This document shows positions 1 to 7,994 of a stretch of DNA of 64,000 nt, one piece after another. The notes beneath the pieces are model-generated. The model was not told the DNA's origin, did no database searches, and saw only the letters and a list, made by a program, of their open reading frames with translations. The DNA comes from Thalassotalea atypica (lineage in GTDB: Bacteria; Pseudomonadota; Gammaproteobacteria; Enterobacterales; Alteromonadaceae), in the NCBI RefSeq assembly GCF_030295975.1, contig NZ_AP027364.1, positions 434,001 through 498,000 on the forward strand. The letters run 5' to 3'. The position numbers and the translations under genes were made by a program. Positions within the stretch are counted from its first letter, which is position 1, and every line of letters starts with the position of its first letter.

Positions 1-164
1 TGATTCTGCTGGCTATTAGTACCTATTAAGTTTGCACTTTTTACACCGAGTAAACTATTAATCAAATGTGCTCTATAGTCAGGTTCCATGCAACGAGTGT
101 CGTCTTTTGTAATGTGTCTCAAATCAATTGCCTTAAAGTTATCGGATGTTAAAAGCTTAACCAT
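1..164 (-). CDS. Flavin reductase family protein, 5' part only (cut by window edge)
   Basis: Reading the minus strand from an ATG at 162-164 gives 54 codons that stay open to the window edge, so the C-terminal part lies outside. The visible part ends with the run LLGVKSANLIGT, which resembles the N-terminal region of flavin reductase-like domain proteins (FMN-binding split barrel), where a conserved 'KPANLIGT' stretch precedes the flavin-binding strands. Proteins of this family reduce or bind FMN in the cytoplasm. No strong ribosome binding site is seen, so the start is tentative. The family call rests on one short motif recalled from the family. Confidence 0.6.
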   Translation of the reverse strand, partial: MVKLLTSDNFKAIDLRHITKDDTRCMEPDYRAHLINSLLGVKSANLIGTNSQQN

Positions 165-381
165 ATTGATGTTACGAACATAAAGTCACTAAAGATCAAT
201 GTGAGTGTTTTTGTTTCTTAACAACGGTGCACAGCTACATGTAAATCCTAAAAACGCTATATGGCGGAATTGTTTGCTATGAAAAGAATAATGGGTATTT
301 TCTTTATGTGAAGGAGAGCTTAAGTGTCTTATTAAAAAGTGTTGACTTAGGTTTTAGTTTATTAAGTGAAATATCAGTAAT

Positions 382-412
382 GACCAAGAAAGAAAAAACA
401 CCTATCTTGGTA
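382..412 (-). terminator. Hairpin repeat, copy 1, downstream of the lipoprotein gene
   Basis: ACCAAGA (383-389) and TCTTGGT (405-411) form a 7-bp stem 24 bp past the stop of the minus-strand lipoprotein gene. The same arms with the same 15-nt gap recur at 1186-1214, behind the next minus-strand gene. There is no T-run, so the terminator role is inferred from position and structure. Confidence 0.4.
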
Positions 413-435
413 CATCTAGAAACAAAGTAAACAAG

Positions 436-957
436 TTAAGATTTTAAATAGCTTCTTAACTTATTGAGTGCAGCCACAGAAAAACCCTCATCATAAAAAT
501 ACAAGATCAGACCGTTTTCATCTAACAGTACAACTCTGGCATTGTTGGGGTTTTCATTCCCGGTAAATTCTTGAACCCTCTCCCCATCTTCATAAACGGT
601 AATAACTCCTTTCCATAGCGCTTTAGGTATACCTTTGCGCATCCCGTTATCAATCATAGTACTGAACATTTTTGGAAATAGTCCTTGAATAGTAGGAATT
701 TCAAAAACATCAATCTTAGTTTCCGTCATGTCTAATGCAATTAACCACCTGTCTATATCAAATTGTGAATTCTGCTTATACCCAACTAGCAATAGCGTAA
801 AGTCACTTTTAAAAAATGCAGGAATATTAATTGTTTCTTGTTCAAGATTTTGCCCACTTACTGAGATAAAGGTTTTTCCAGTAACATTTTGATTTGCATA
901 ATTTGTCGCACACCCAGTGACGAGTAAAAGTGAAATAACTAATAATAAAATTCGCAT
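436..957 (-). CDS. Small lipoprotein, DUF4174/Atp10-like thioredoxin-fold candidate
   Basis: A 173-residue protein with a lipoprotein signal: hydrophobic segment, then lipobox LVTGC near residue 16, so it is probably membrane anchored on the periplasmic side. I prefer the ATG at 957 over the in-frame ATG at 966 because an AGAG stretch lies about 9 nt upstream. The mature part has a strand-like FTLLLVGY, a central helix region, a PKALWKGVITVYEDG segment and VVLLDENGLILYF near the end. This order resembles small thioredoxin-fold proteins of the DUF4174/Atp10-like kind, but there is no CxxC motif and the family call is weak. It sits alone, with a hairpin repeat after its stop. Confidence 0.6.
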   Translation of the reverse strand: MRILLLVISLLLVTGCATNYANQNVTGKTFISVSGQNLEQETINIPAFFKSDFTLLLVGYKQNSQFDIDRWLIALDMTETKIDVFEIPTIQGLFPKMFSTMIDNGMRKGIPKALWKGVITVYEDGERVQEFTGNENPNNARVVLLDENGLILYFYDEGFSVAALNKLRSYLKS

Positions 958-1184
958 TGATAACATCTCTGTATTTGATAGTTACCCTTAATACGAACTA
1001 CAAAATATTTAGATCATCGCTATGATTATTATTTAACTTTCCGAATGGTTTACGTTGATGGCTCATGTAAAAATCTAACAAATATGGTTTATTGTGGTAA
1101 CCAAAAAGGTCTTTATGAATTAATCCCGCAAGGCTAAATTGAGCAGGTGATAGCTAATTGGCGTAAGCTAGTAGCCAGAAAAAT

Positions 1185-1215
1185 GACCAAGAAAGATCAG
1201 TCATCAATCTTGGTA
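1185..1215 (-). terminator. Hairpin repeat, copy 2, downstream of the 455-aa lipoprotein gene
   Basis: ACCAAGA (1186-1192) and TCTTGGT (1208-1214) repeat the arms and spacing of the element at 383-411, with flanks TGACCAAGAAAGA and ATCTTGGTACAT shared by both copies but different middles. Both copies lie 24-25 bp past a minus-strand stop codon, which suggests a shared 3'-end element. Confidence 0.4.
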
Positions 1216-1239
1216 CATTTATATGGAAGGGATGTGACT

Positions 1240-2607
1240 CTATTTTTGGCCGGTATACCAATGTTTCAACACCGATTCAGCTGGCTTACCACGAACCGAC
1301 TGTGAAATATTCGGAAAGCCCTCTTTACTCGGTACTAATGTTTCTGATAGCCAATACCCCGTGTGAATATCAACGCTATTAATTTCAAACGTGTCTTGAT
1401 CTGCGACTGCTTGCATAATACCTTCAATACCAATTGCTTGTAATGAAAAGTCAGTAACAAAAGAGTTTTGGATACAGGTATCAACAGACCCATCTTCCAT
1501 CGTTTCACTTGTGCAAAAGCCATCTTCTTTCCAGCCTTTAAGGAAAAAATCATCGCGGCTTTGAACCTGAATATTTAATATAATGGGTAGCTCAATATCT
1601 GACTTTCCATGCCAGCATGGCTGATGTATGTCTAAACAATAGATTTGAGTTCTCATGCCTTCAAGCGATTCAAGCGTTTTGGTTTTAACAAGTTCAGGGG
1701 TTAAGTTAGCGTTTTCTTCGTCGGTAAATATCGTACTACCATTAACGTTCATGGCATTCACTAAGATACTGTCAATGCGCGAAAAAATTCGTTCATCATT
1801 GAACACATAACCGACTTGTCCCCAAACGATTTCACCGTCAAAATTTGCTCTGATGTCATCAATAATTTCGGCAAAACGATCAAGGTAGTAATTCTTTAGT
1901 TCATCGGTAGGTATGTTGATATTCATGGCATTCCAATCAGCAGCGATACCTTTTATACCAATTTCTTGCGCGTGTTTCGCTTGAATTATCATGTTATTTT
2001 GGTGTGCGTCTAACACTTGTTTTAGTTTTTCCATAGTGAGCGTCTCACCTAAGGAGAGTAAACTCTTAAAATTGACGTCATTAGTAGTAAATTGCCATGC
2101 ATAATATATCTCAATATCGAGCTTGGCTGCTTGTTCTACAACGTACTCAACGTAGCGTTTAGGGAGGTTATATTCACTCTGAGGTACTACCCAAGGTTCA
2201 TTTTCACTATTCCAACGCCCATAGTTATAGAGCCATGTTCTTTGTACACCTGAAGCCTTCATTGCTTGCAATGCCTGTAAATACACTAACTTTACGTATT
2301 CATCTTGCGTGCAATTCCCTCGTTCGCTTTCAGATAAGCCTCCCCAAAGGAGGTAAGGGGCATAATCTTTAAAGCTGATGCCTCTAGTGATATGGCTAGA
2401 GAGTTCGCCGCGCGGTGAAGGTAATTCAAACTTACCAAGATATTCATCTGGATAATCAGCGCTATGAGGGTTGGTGCATGTCGCAATAACTGGTGGGGGT
2501 GGCGTGTTTGGCGGGGAAGAATCAGAACTTGAAGAAGAGCCCCCACCACATGCGGATAAAAAAACAGTAAAAACAAAAGTCGAAATAACTCTATTTTGAA
2601 AAAACAT
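1240..2607 (-). CDS. Lipoprotein with a glycosidase-like TIM-barrel, substrate unknown
   Basis: A 455-residue lipoprotein. The signal segment ends in a lipobox (LSAC, Cys near residue 20), followed by a Gly/Ser/Pro linker to about residue 40. The rest looks like an alpha/beta barrel of the glycoside-hydrolase type: TWLYNYGRWN, IEIYYAWQF, GIKGIAADWNAMN, EIVWGQVGYVF and a late ADQDTFEINSVDIHTGYW stretch follow each other like barrel strands with acidic residues at their ends. I cannot name a family or assign catalytic residues with confidence. A GAGG ribosome binding site sits 7 nt before the ATG. It is a single gene, probably an anchored, surface or periplasmic carbohydrate-active protein. It could also be a non-catalytic barrel. 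Confidence 0.6.
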   Translation of the reverse strand: MFFQNRVISTFVFTVFLSACGGGSSSSSDSSPPNTPPPPVIATCTNPHSADYPDEYLGKFELPSPRGELSSHITRGISFKDYAPYLLWGGLSESERGNCTQDEYVKLVYLQALQAMKASGVQRTWLYNYGRWNSENEPWVVPQSEYNLPKRYVEYVVEQAAKLDIEIYYAWQFTTNDVNFKSLLSLGETLTMEKLKQVLDAHQNNMIIQAKHAQEIGIKGIAADWNAMNINIPTDELKNYYLDRFAEIIDDIRANFDGEIVWGQVGYVFNDERIFSRIDSILVNAMNVNGSTIFTDEENANLTPELVKTKTLESLEGMRTQIYCLDIHQPCWHGKSDIELPIILNIQVQSRDDFFLKGWKEDGFCTSETMEDGSVDTCIQNSFVTDFSLQAIGIEGIMQAVADQDTFEINSVDIHTGYWLSETLVPSKEGFPNISQSVRGKPAESVLKHWYTGQK

Positions 2608-2939
2608 TTAAGAACCTCAAAAAATATCGTGATGAGACGAAAAACAAGGTTGTAAAAATGTCCATATGAATGCAACCCCACGACCATATGCAATGCACTT
2701 AGGTTAGTAGCTTTGCGCCTAATAATTTTCATTAAAAGTTGCCAATTAAAATACAATTCTACTCTAGAGTATCATCAAAAGCTTTTGTTATTTCATTTTA
2801 AAAAAGCGTGTTTATATGTGGTAAGTTGTAAAGGTTGTCAGCTAACCGATATCATTATTGCTTATAGTAACCATTTAGCTAGTTGTCTGTTTTTTATGCG
2901 TCATCCTTTTTAGTATTAGTTCGTTAGCTTTAAACAGGA
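2608..2939. other. Intergenic region, nothing recognised
   Basis: This 332-bp AT-rich stretch separates two divergent genes and should hold both promoters. Open frames here have no ribosome binding site and no recognisable protein features. No operator-like dyad stood out. Confidence 0.5.
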
Positions 2940-2945
2940 GTGCAA

Positions 2946-3329
2946 ATGGGCAACAGTAAACAGAGTCAAAATTATCAAAAAGGAGAGCAAATTCGTCGTG
3001 AAGTGATGAGCGATGAATTTGTTGACCGTGCCTTAAATAATGCCACTGAATTTGATCAGCCGTTGCAGGATTTGGTTATGGAAAATGCGTGGGGAAGTAC
3101 TTGGTGTCGGGATGATTTGCCAATAGATATAAGAAGTTTGGTAACCATTTCGATGTTAATAGCCCTTAAAGCCCCTAACGAATTAAAAGGACATGTGCGA
3201 GGTGCACTTCGTAACGGCGTCAGTAAAGAAGAAATTAGGGCGGTGATTATGCACGCAAGTGTTTATTGTGGTTTCCCCGCAGCTATTGAAGCGATGAGAG
3301 CTGCGAGAGAAGTTATTGAAATTGAGTAA
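2946..3329 (+). CDS. Carboxymuconolactone decarboxylase family protein
   Basis: A 127-residue all-helical protein of the carboxymuconolactone decarboxylase (CMD) family, close in length to the gamma-carboxymuconolactone decarboxylase PcaC. The family signature is near the end: His103 in the IMHASVYCGFP stretch, with Cys108 next to Gly. Only one Cys is present at the site, so the CxxC peroxidase chemistry of AhpD is unlikely. The ATG at 2946 is chosen over an upstream in-frame GTG at 2940 because the AGGAG at 2936-2940 would overlap the GTG but lies 5 nt before the ATG. No protocatechuate-pathway genes are adjacent, so the substrate is open. Confidence 0.85.
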   Translation: MGNSKQSQNYQKGEQIRREVMSDEFVDRALNNATEFDQPLQDLVMENAWGSTWCRDDLPIDIRSLVTISMLIALKAPNELKGHVRGALRNGVSKEEIRAVIMHASVYCGFPAAIEAMRAAREVIEIE

Positions 3330-3615
3330 ATCGCTATTTGCCATACTTGTTATCAGCTTCAGTGAGTAAACCTTAACTTGATTTGTCAGATTCGATTAAC
3401 AGGACTCAATCAAGTCTGACTGTTTCATATGCGCCAAATGCGGAAGTTGGCTACTAAATATAGAAAGACAGCTTTGATACGAAAGCAGACGTTTCACACA
3501 GATATAAATAGGCATTGTTTGGCTATAAATATTACGAATTAATCGAATAACTTGACTGGCAAAAATACCACCAAAGCAGTCGTTCACATAATTGATTCAG
3601 GCCATTCTATAATAG

Positions 3616-4482
3616 CTACTCTACAGATTTGACGGCTTTTAAAAGGAGCTTATTAAATTCACTAGGCTTTTCTAGCATAGGAAAATGACCAGTTTCCTCA
3701 ATGAAATAAATACTGTAATTTTTGATATGTTTTTTGTTTTCTTCTGAGTCAGTCGGCCATAACTTAGCGTTAACGAGTACAACAGGCACGTTGATATCCT
3801 TATACACACGATACGATTCTCCACTTATATATTGACTTAGATAGTTGCGAAACTGATTAATCGCAATATCTTTAGGTGCAGATGCCATATCTTCGCTAAT
3901 CCAATAAAGCATATCTTCCTCTACATTTTTCGGTAAAGCGTCTTTTACAAATGCCCTCATTGCACGTTGAAAGTTATCTTCAAAAGGCTTAGTCATTACG
4001 TTTAGCTCTTCTTGCGTGAGTTTCAGTGCGACATTTTGTGAAGTATCAACACCAATAATACCAACTACTTTGTTCGGCATTAGCTTTGCCGCTTCAGCGA
4101 TTACGCCCCCGCCCATAGAGTGTCCAATTAATATTGCCGAGTTTATGCCTTCTTTCTCAATAACAGCTTTAATATCATTAGCAAAAGAAACCATGGTGTA
4201 ATCTTCTCGATTGTATGATGAGTTTCCATGACCTGCTAAATCAATAGTGATAACTTGATATTCTTCTGAAAAGTATAAAGTTTGATTTTGCCAAAGCCTA
4301 CTATCTAAACTCCAACCGTGAATAAATATAAGTGATGTTTTGCCACGACCATTAACACTATATGCAATTTGCTCTTTGTCATTTGATATGGCGATACCAA
4401 ACCTAGTCACAGGATTTTGCTCGCTAGCATTTACGCTATTTATTGACATAACTACTAGTATTGTCAGAATAAAATGTTTCAT
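3616..4482 (-). CDS. Exported alpha/beta hydrolase
   Basis: A 288-residue alpha/beta hydrolase with a signal peptide (MKHFILTILVV then NSVNAS, cleavage near residue 20), so it probably works in the periplasm. The oxyanion-hole motif HGW is at about 55-57 and the nucleophile elbow GHSMGG holds Ser122. A final TGHFPMLEKP stretch supplies the catalytic His, and an acid is expected in the VPVVLVNAKLWPTDSE region. A TTG 30 nt upstream is in frame, but AGGAG lies 11 nt before the ATG at 4482 and the signal peptide starts there. The substrate cannot be read from sequence. The MerR-methyltransferase gene upstream (4559-5728) is co-oriented, with a 76-nt gap, so cotranscription is possible. Confidence 0.85.
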   Translation of the reverse strand: MKHFILTILVVMSINSVNASEQNPVTRFGIAISNDKEQIAYSVNGRGKTSLIFIHGWSLDSRLWQNQTLYFSEEYQVITIDLAGHGNSSYNREDYTMVSFANDIKAVIEKEGINSAILIGHSMGGGVIAEAAKLMPNKVVGIIGVDTSQNVALKLTQEELNVMTKPFEDNFQRAMRAFVKDALPKNVEEDMLYWISEDMASAPKDIAINQFRNYLSQYISGESYRVYKDINVPVVLVNAKLWPTDSEENKKHIKNYSIYFIEETGHFPMLEKPSEFNKLLLKAVKSVE

Positions 4483-4558
4483 ATTTTTCTTTACTCCTTT
4501 CTTGTCACCCAAAAATAGCTTAACTCACAATCATTAAGTTAAAGTCGGTCTAAAGTAA

Positions 4559-5728
4559 CTATATCTTTGCTAAAATGAACATGTGATAACCAAACTCATC
4601 GGCAAATTCTGTACAAATATTGATTTCATTTTTCATATCTTTAAATGCTGTAGAGTTAACCATTTCAGACTCAAGTTCATTTAAGCGTTCGCGTAAAGGG
4701 CCATAATAATTTAACCATGCACCTTTGCTTTGAGGGAAATTAGCAATAACTTGATAACCAGCCTTTTCGATTTGTTTAATTCTTGTTTGAACAGTTTGAA
4801 TGTCAGGGTATTCATGACTCCAAAATTCAGTTGACACTTCACTTGGTGAGTTTGTTTTCCATACCAAATCACTCATCATTAAATAGCCTTGTTTTTTAAG
4901 AATAGGTTTCCATAGCATTAATGCTTTCTCTATACCTATAATATAAGCACTACCTTCAGACCAAATAAGATCAAAACTCTCATTGGAGTAAGGTAGGTCA
5001 GCCATATTTGTACAACATAATTCTAATCGAGCTGATAACCCTTTTTCTTCAAACCTTTTTGCTAATCGATCAAGCGCTGGTTGCTCATTATCTATAGCGG
5101 TAATTTGTGCTTGGCTAAACTTTGCCAACACATTAGTTGCTAACCCTTTACCACAGCCAATTTCTAAGATACTACTAGGTGAGGTTGGAATTAATGATAG
5201 CGCATGCTTCGTATCATCCTCACTGCCAGGCCCCCAACGTTCTAAAGTTTGAAAAACTTTCATAAAATCTTGCATATAAACATCGTGATCATTCATGTCT
5301 TTTGATAACCATTTCAATTGCAAAGCTTCCTTGTCACTGAAACCTTGCGTTTTTAACCAATCTAGATGCGCATCTGGAGCGAGCTTATCTAAGCGCTCAT
5401 GCCATGATTTTAGATCACCCTCTCCGACAATAGCAGCAAGTAAAATTCTTGATTGCTGCTTTTGCTCTATCTCCTCATCCAGTGCTTTTAGGCGCTGCTT
5501 AACAAGCGCTTTATCAATTTTCGATTCAAGACACACTTTGCACTCTTTCAAGGTCAAGCCTCCTAAGTGAAGTTGCTGAATCAAACGGACACGTTGTAGA
5601 TCCAGTTCGCTGTATACTCGATAACCATTTTCAAGCCTACGTCCAGTGATAAGCTTTAACTTTTCATAATAAAGTAATGCTGTTCTTGATAAGCCTACTT
5701 TCTCTGCAAGTTCAGAAATTTTATACAC
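4559..5728 (-). CDS. MerR-type regulator fused to a SAM-dependent methyltransferase
   Basis: A 389-residue two-domain protein. Residues 1-70 are a MerR winged helix-turn-helix (start MYKISELAEKVGLS, then ALLYYEKLKLI and ENGYRVYSELDL). Residues 70-100 form the usual dimerisation helix. From about residue 150 there is a class I methyltransferase fold with motif I ILEIGCGKG (187-195), an acidic residue after ITAID, and FDLIWSEGSAYIIG as motif IV. So a DNA-binding input is joined to an enzyme in place of the small effector domain of ordinary MerR proteins. The methyl acceptor is unknown; it may act on a small molecule or sense SAM. There is no frameshift or internal start, so it is one gene rather than two. 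Confidence 0.85.
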   Translation of the reverse strand: MYKISELAEKVGLSRTALLYYEKLKLITGRRLENGYRVYSELDLQRVRLIQQLHLGGLTLKECKVCLESKIDKALVKQRLKALDEEIEQKQQSRILLAAIVGEGDLKSWHERLDKLAPDAHLDWLKTQGFSDKEALQLKWLSKDMNDHDVYMQDFMKVFQTLERWGPGSEDDTKHALSLIPTSPSSILEIGCGKGLATNVLAKFSQAQITAIDNEQPALDRLAKRFEEKGLSARLELCCTNMADLPYSNESFDLIWSEGSAYIIGIEKALMLWKPILKKQGYLMMSDLVWKTNSPSEVSTEFWSHEYPDIQTVQTRIKQIEKAGYQVIANFPQSKGAWLNYYGPLRERLNELESEMVNSTAFKDMKNEINICTEFADEFGYHMFILAKI

Positions 5729-6170
5729 AATGATGAATCTTTTGTCCTATTGATGGTTAAGAACTATAAACTATAAAGTAATAGACAGGTCAACAATAAA
5801 ATCTAGAATATTTATGGTAAATGTTAGAGGTGGGTATTTATATCGGTGCTACTTAGGTCTGAGTTTTCTATCCAAAACAATCGTATAATTTGAAACCAGT
5901 AATTGATACTTAATTACTGGCTACTATAGCATTCATTAACAATGGTTGAAGTCAATGGCAGCTATGAGCTTAAACCAGCCCCACAAACAAGCAGTAAATT
6001 TTGGTTAGAATTGTTATAACCATGCTCATGAATTTGAAAAGGCTTAATGTCCGCAATTGGCTAGTTGCTGCCATTAAAAACTTAACGGTTAATGTCCGTT
6101 ACTCGCTCATTACCGTACTTCCTATATTTACCAGACGTGGATGTTGATAAAGTTAACCAAAAACTAATAT
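5729..6170. other. Intergenic region with a short repeat
   Basis: This 442-bp stretch has no credible gene. TTAATGTCCG occurs twice, at 6044-6053 and 6089-6098. The first 100 bases should carry the promoter of the MerR-methyltransferase gene, which reads leftwards from 5728; no clear MerR-type dyad with a 19-bp spacer was recognised. Confidence 0.45.
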
Positions 6171-6383
6171 CTAACCTTCTAAAAATCTTATTAACCTGAC
6201 AACATTAGGCAAAACGAAATAAGAGGTAAATGGAACAATTAAAGCAAGCAGTATCATCAACCTAATTAATTCATTTTCAGGTAAATAAGAGTCTAGCAAT
6301 TTAGGAAGGAAATAGACCAAAGGCAGTAAAGACAAATATGTTGTTATTGCCATTATATGCTTGCTCGACATGTTAGAGTTCAC
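6171..6383 (-). CDS. Small two-helix membrane protein
   Basis: A 70-residue protein with two predicted membrane segments (about 12-30 and 41-58) joined by a short acidic turn, ending FVLPNVVRLIRFLEG. The GTG at 6383 is taken as start because GGGAG lies about 6 nt upstream; ATG codons at 6371 and 6353 are alternatives. The helical pair resembles the C-terminal membrane segments of antibiotic-biosynthesis-monooxygenase-like membrane proteins, but the monooxygenase domain itself is absent. Function unknown. It lies downstream of the pirin/isochorismatase pair, separated by a hairpin. Confidence 0.55.
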   Translation of the reverse strand: MNSNMSSKHIMAITTYLSLLPLVYFLPKLLDSYLPENELIRLMILLALIVPFTSYFVLPNVVRLIRFLEG

Positions 6384-6406
6384 TCTCTTCTCCCGTATAA
6401 AAATTG

Positions 6407-6438
6407 GCTGTAATGACCAAATAATTAGCCATTACAGC
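6407..6438 (-). terminator. Hairpin after the isochorismatase-family gene
   Basis: GCTGTAATG (6407-6415) and CATTACAGC (6430-6438) form a perfect 9-bp stem with a 14-nt loop, starting 9 bp past the minus-strand stop at 6448. A TTTTTATA stretch follows on the minus strand some bases later, so partial termination before the small membrane-protein gene is plausible. Confidence 0.55.
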
Positions 6439-6447
6439 GCTCTACCC

Positions 6448-7041
6448 TTAGTGCATTTTGGAAAGAATTTCTTCAAACAAGACTTGAATTAATTTCCCTC
6501 CGTTTTCACTACTCCAGTCTTGAGCTAACTCTGCAATTAACTGGTTTGTTGATGTCAATGTAACACCATGACTTTCCATTCGTCTTAACGCCGTTTCATC
6601 TGCTAGGGTCGTAGGAGAACCAGAGCCATCTACAACAACTTGTACAACGTAGCCTTCATTAATAGCTGTTATTGCGGGATAGACAACACAAACGTCTGTG
6701 GTGATACCTGCGATAATAATATTTTTACGACCTGTAGCTTTAACTGCGGCAGCAAAACTTTTATCCTTCATGCTATCTACCACACCTGCTCGAAGAATTC
6801 GGTTTTCATAGGCTTCTGGCACGGCTTGAATTAACTCTTCAAAAAGTGGCCCTTGAGCCTGGTCTTCCATACTAGAAGTAAGTATTAATGGCATGTCTGT
6901 TTCCTTTGCTGCGCGCGCTAAAGCAACCGTATTTCTCTTGATTTCATCTAGTTCCAGTGAGCCAACCCAGCCCATTGTGCCGACCTGATGATCAATTAAT
7001 AACATCACTGAGTTTTCTGGTGTAAAAGTAGTTGTTTTCAT
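6448..7041 (-). CDS. Isochorismatase-family cysteine hydrolase (YcaC-like)
   Basis: A 197-residue cysteine hydrolase of the isochorismatase superfamily, closest in layout to YcaC. The catalytic Asp is in MLLIDHQ (Asp17) and the nucleophile is Cys118 in AGITTDVCVVYPA, followed by the family's cis-peptide-type stretch. The true start is the ATG at 7041, with GAGAGG about 5 nt upstream; earlier in-frame starts would run into the pirin gene. The pirin-like gene ends 13 nt upstream, so the two form an operon. The substrate is unknown; YcaC itself has no settled physiological substrate. Cytoplasmic. The pairing with a pirin-type quercetinase suggests detoxification of aromatic or amide compounds, which is inference. 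Confidence 0.9.
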   Translation of the reverse strand: MKTTTFTPENSVMLLIDHQVGTMGWVGSLELDEIKRNTVALARAAKETDMPLILTSSMEDQAQGPLFEELIQAVPEAYENRILRAGVVDSMKDKSFAAAVKATGRKNIIIAGITTDVCVVYPAITAINEGYVVQVVVDGSGSPTTLADETALRRMESHGVTLTSTNQLIAELAQDWSSENGGKLIQVLFEEILSKMH

Positions 7042-7054
7042 ATTAACCTCTCTA

Positions 7055-7888
7055 TTAAGATATTTGGCGAATGCCATTTGTGTGCAGTTGTCTTATCTTT
7101 TGTACACCTGCGATTAAATTTATATTACTGCTGTGAAGTGATGCACCATTGCTGATAATGGGTTGTTTTAATGGCGCACCTGTTACCACTAAAAATTCAG
7201 CATTTTGGTTTAGCGCATTAACCGATATAAGCTCAGGTTGGTTTTCATAGATGCCAAACTCACCTACTGACAAGCGCACGCCGCCTGTTTCTATCATTCC
7301 TTTTCTGACATAGATAAATGCTGTGGTGTGTAATTCTTGGCTTACATAAGCCCATGTGCTATCGGCCTCTAGCTTGATATGAAAATACGACATATCAACT
7401 GGCGGTTGAGCAGCGCTTTTTTGTCCTTGATACTCTCCTACAAGAACTTTAACTACTGAGCCATTAGCTTCGATAACTGGAATATTCTGCTCTTGCAGTG
7501 TTGAATAGGTCACGGGCCCCATTTCTAAGTCTTTTTCGGGTAATGCAACCCAAAGTTGAAAAGCATCAGCATGTTTTTTATCAGGAAACACGGTTTCTTT
7601 GTGCAAAACTCCGGCCCCAGAGGACATGATTTGAATGCCACCAGCTTTTAATAGCCCACTATGGCCGCCAGTATCTTCATGCGCTATATCACCAACTTGG
7701 GGATAGCTAATAGTGGCAACACCTGAGTGACCGTGAAAATCAAATCCTGCTGTCCCTTCTACTTGAGGTAAATAAAAGTGGTCCCACAGTACGAAAGGGT
7801 TAAGTTCCTCTATATTGGTTGCCGCAACAAAGCTACTAACAGGGCCGTGTTTTCTACCATTTCTAATTTCTATGATTTGTCTTGTCAT
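7055..7888 (-). CDS. Pirin family protein (quercetinase-like bicupin)
   Basis: A 277-residue pirin. The N-terminal cupin carries the metal site FHGHSG and a later HKE (VLHKETVFPDKKHADAFQLWV), matching the three His and one Glu that bind iron in pirins; the C-terminal half is the second, metal-free cupin. Bacterial pirins include YhhW-type quercetin 2,3-dioxygenases, but many have unknown roles. AGGA lies about 9 nt before the ATG at 7888, and a GTG directly before it is an alternative start. First gene of a two-gene operon with the isochorismatase-family gene, divergent from a LysR gene 106 bp away that probably controls it. Confidence 0.92.
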   Translation of the reverse strand: MTRQIIEIRNGRKHGPVSSFVAATNIEELNPFVLWDHFYLPQVEGTAGFDFHGHSGVATISYPQVGDIAHEDTGGHSGLLKAGGIQIMSSGAGVLHKETVFPDKKHADAFQLWVALPEKDLEMGPVTYSTLQEQNIPVIEANGSVVKVLVGEYQGQKSAAQPPVDMSYFHIKLEADSTWAYVSQELHTTAFIYVRKGMIETGGVRLSVGEFGIYENQPELISVNALNQNAEFLVVTGAPLKQPIISNGASLHSSNINLIAGVQKIRQLHTNGIRQIS

Positions 7889-7994
7889 CACATTTAATCC
7901 TGCTTCAATTTCTATTGATAAAGACTAATGCAAGACTTATTATTTGATTAGATGGTTTGTTAGGGTTTGTTAATCCCATTTTTGTAGGTAATTT
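7889..7994. promoter_or_regulatory. Divergent pirin/LysR promoter region with tandem repeat
   Basis: The gap between the pirin-like gene and the LysR gene holds two copies of GGTTTGTTA at 7954-7962 and 7964-7972, one helical turn apart. LysR regulators commonly bind such divergent gaps. The link of this repeat to the regulator is inference. Confidence 0.4.

Noticed and set aside
2713-2913. 66-codon frame on the plus strand in the gap before the CMD-family gene
   Set aside because: No ribosome binding site and no family resemblance; sits in a probable promoter region.
3396-3587. 63-codon frame on the minus strand between two genes
   Set aside because: No ribosome binding site, GTG start, no recognisable feature; the composition looks like non-coding DNA.
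5940-6110. Remnant of a mobile element in the large gap
   Set aside because: Only a 10-nt repeat is seen; no transposase remnant, terminal inverted repeats or target duplication.
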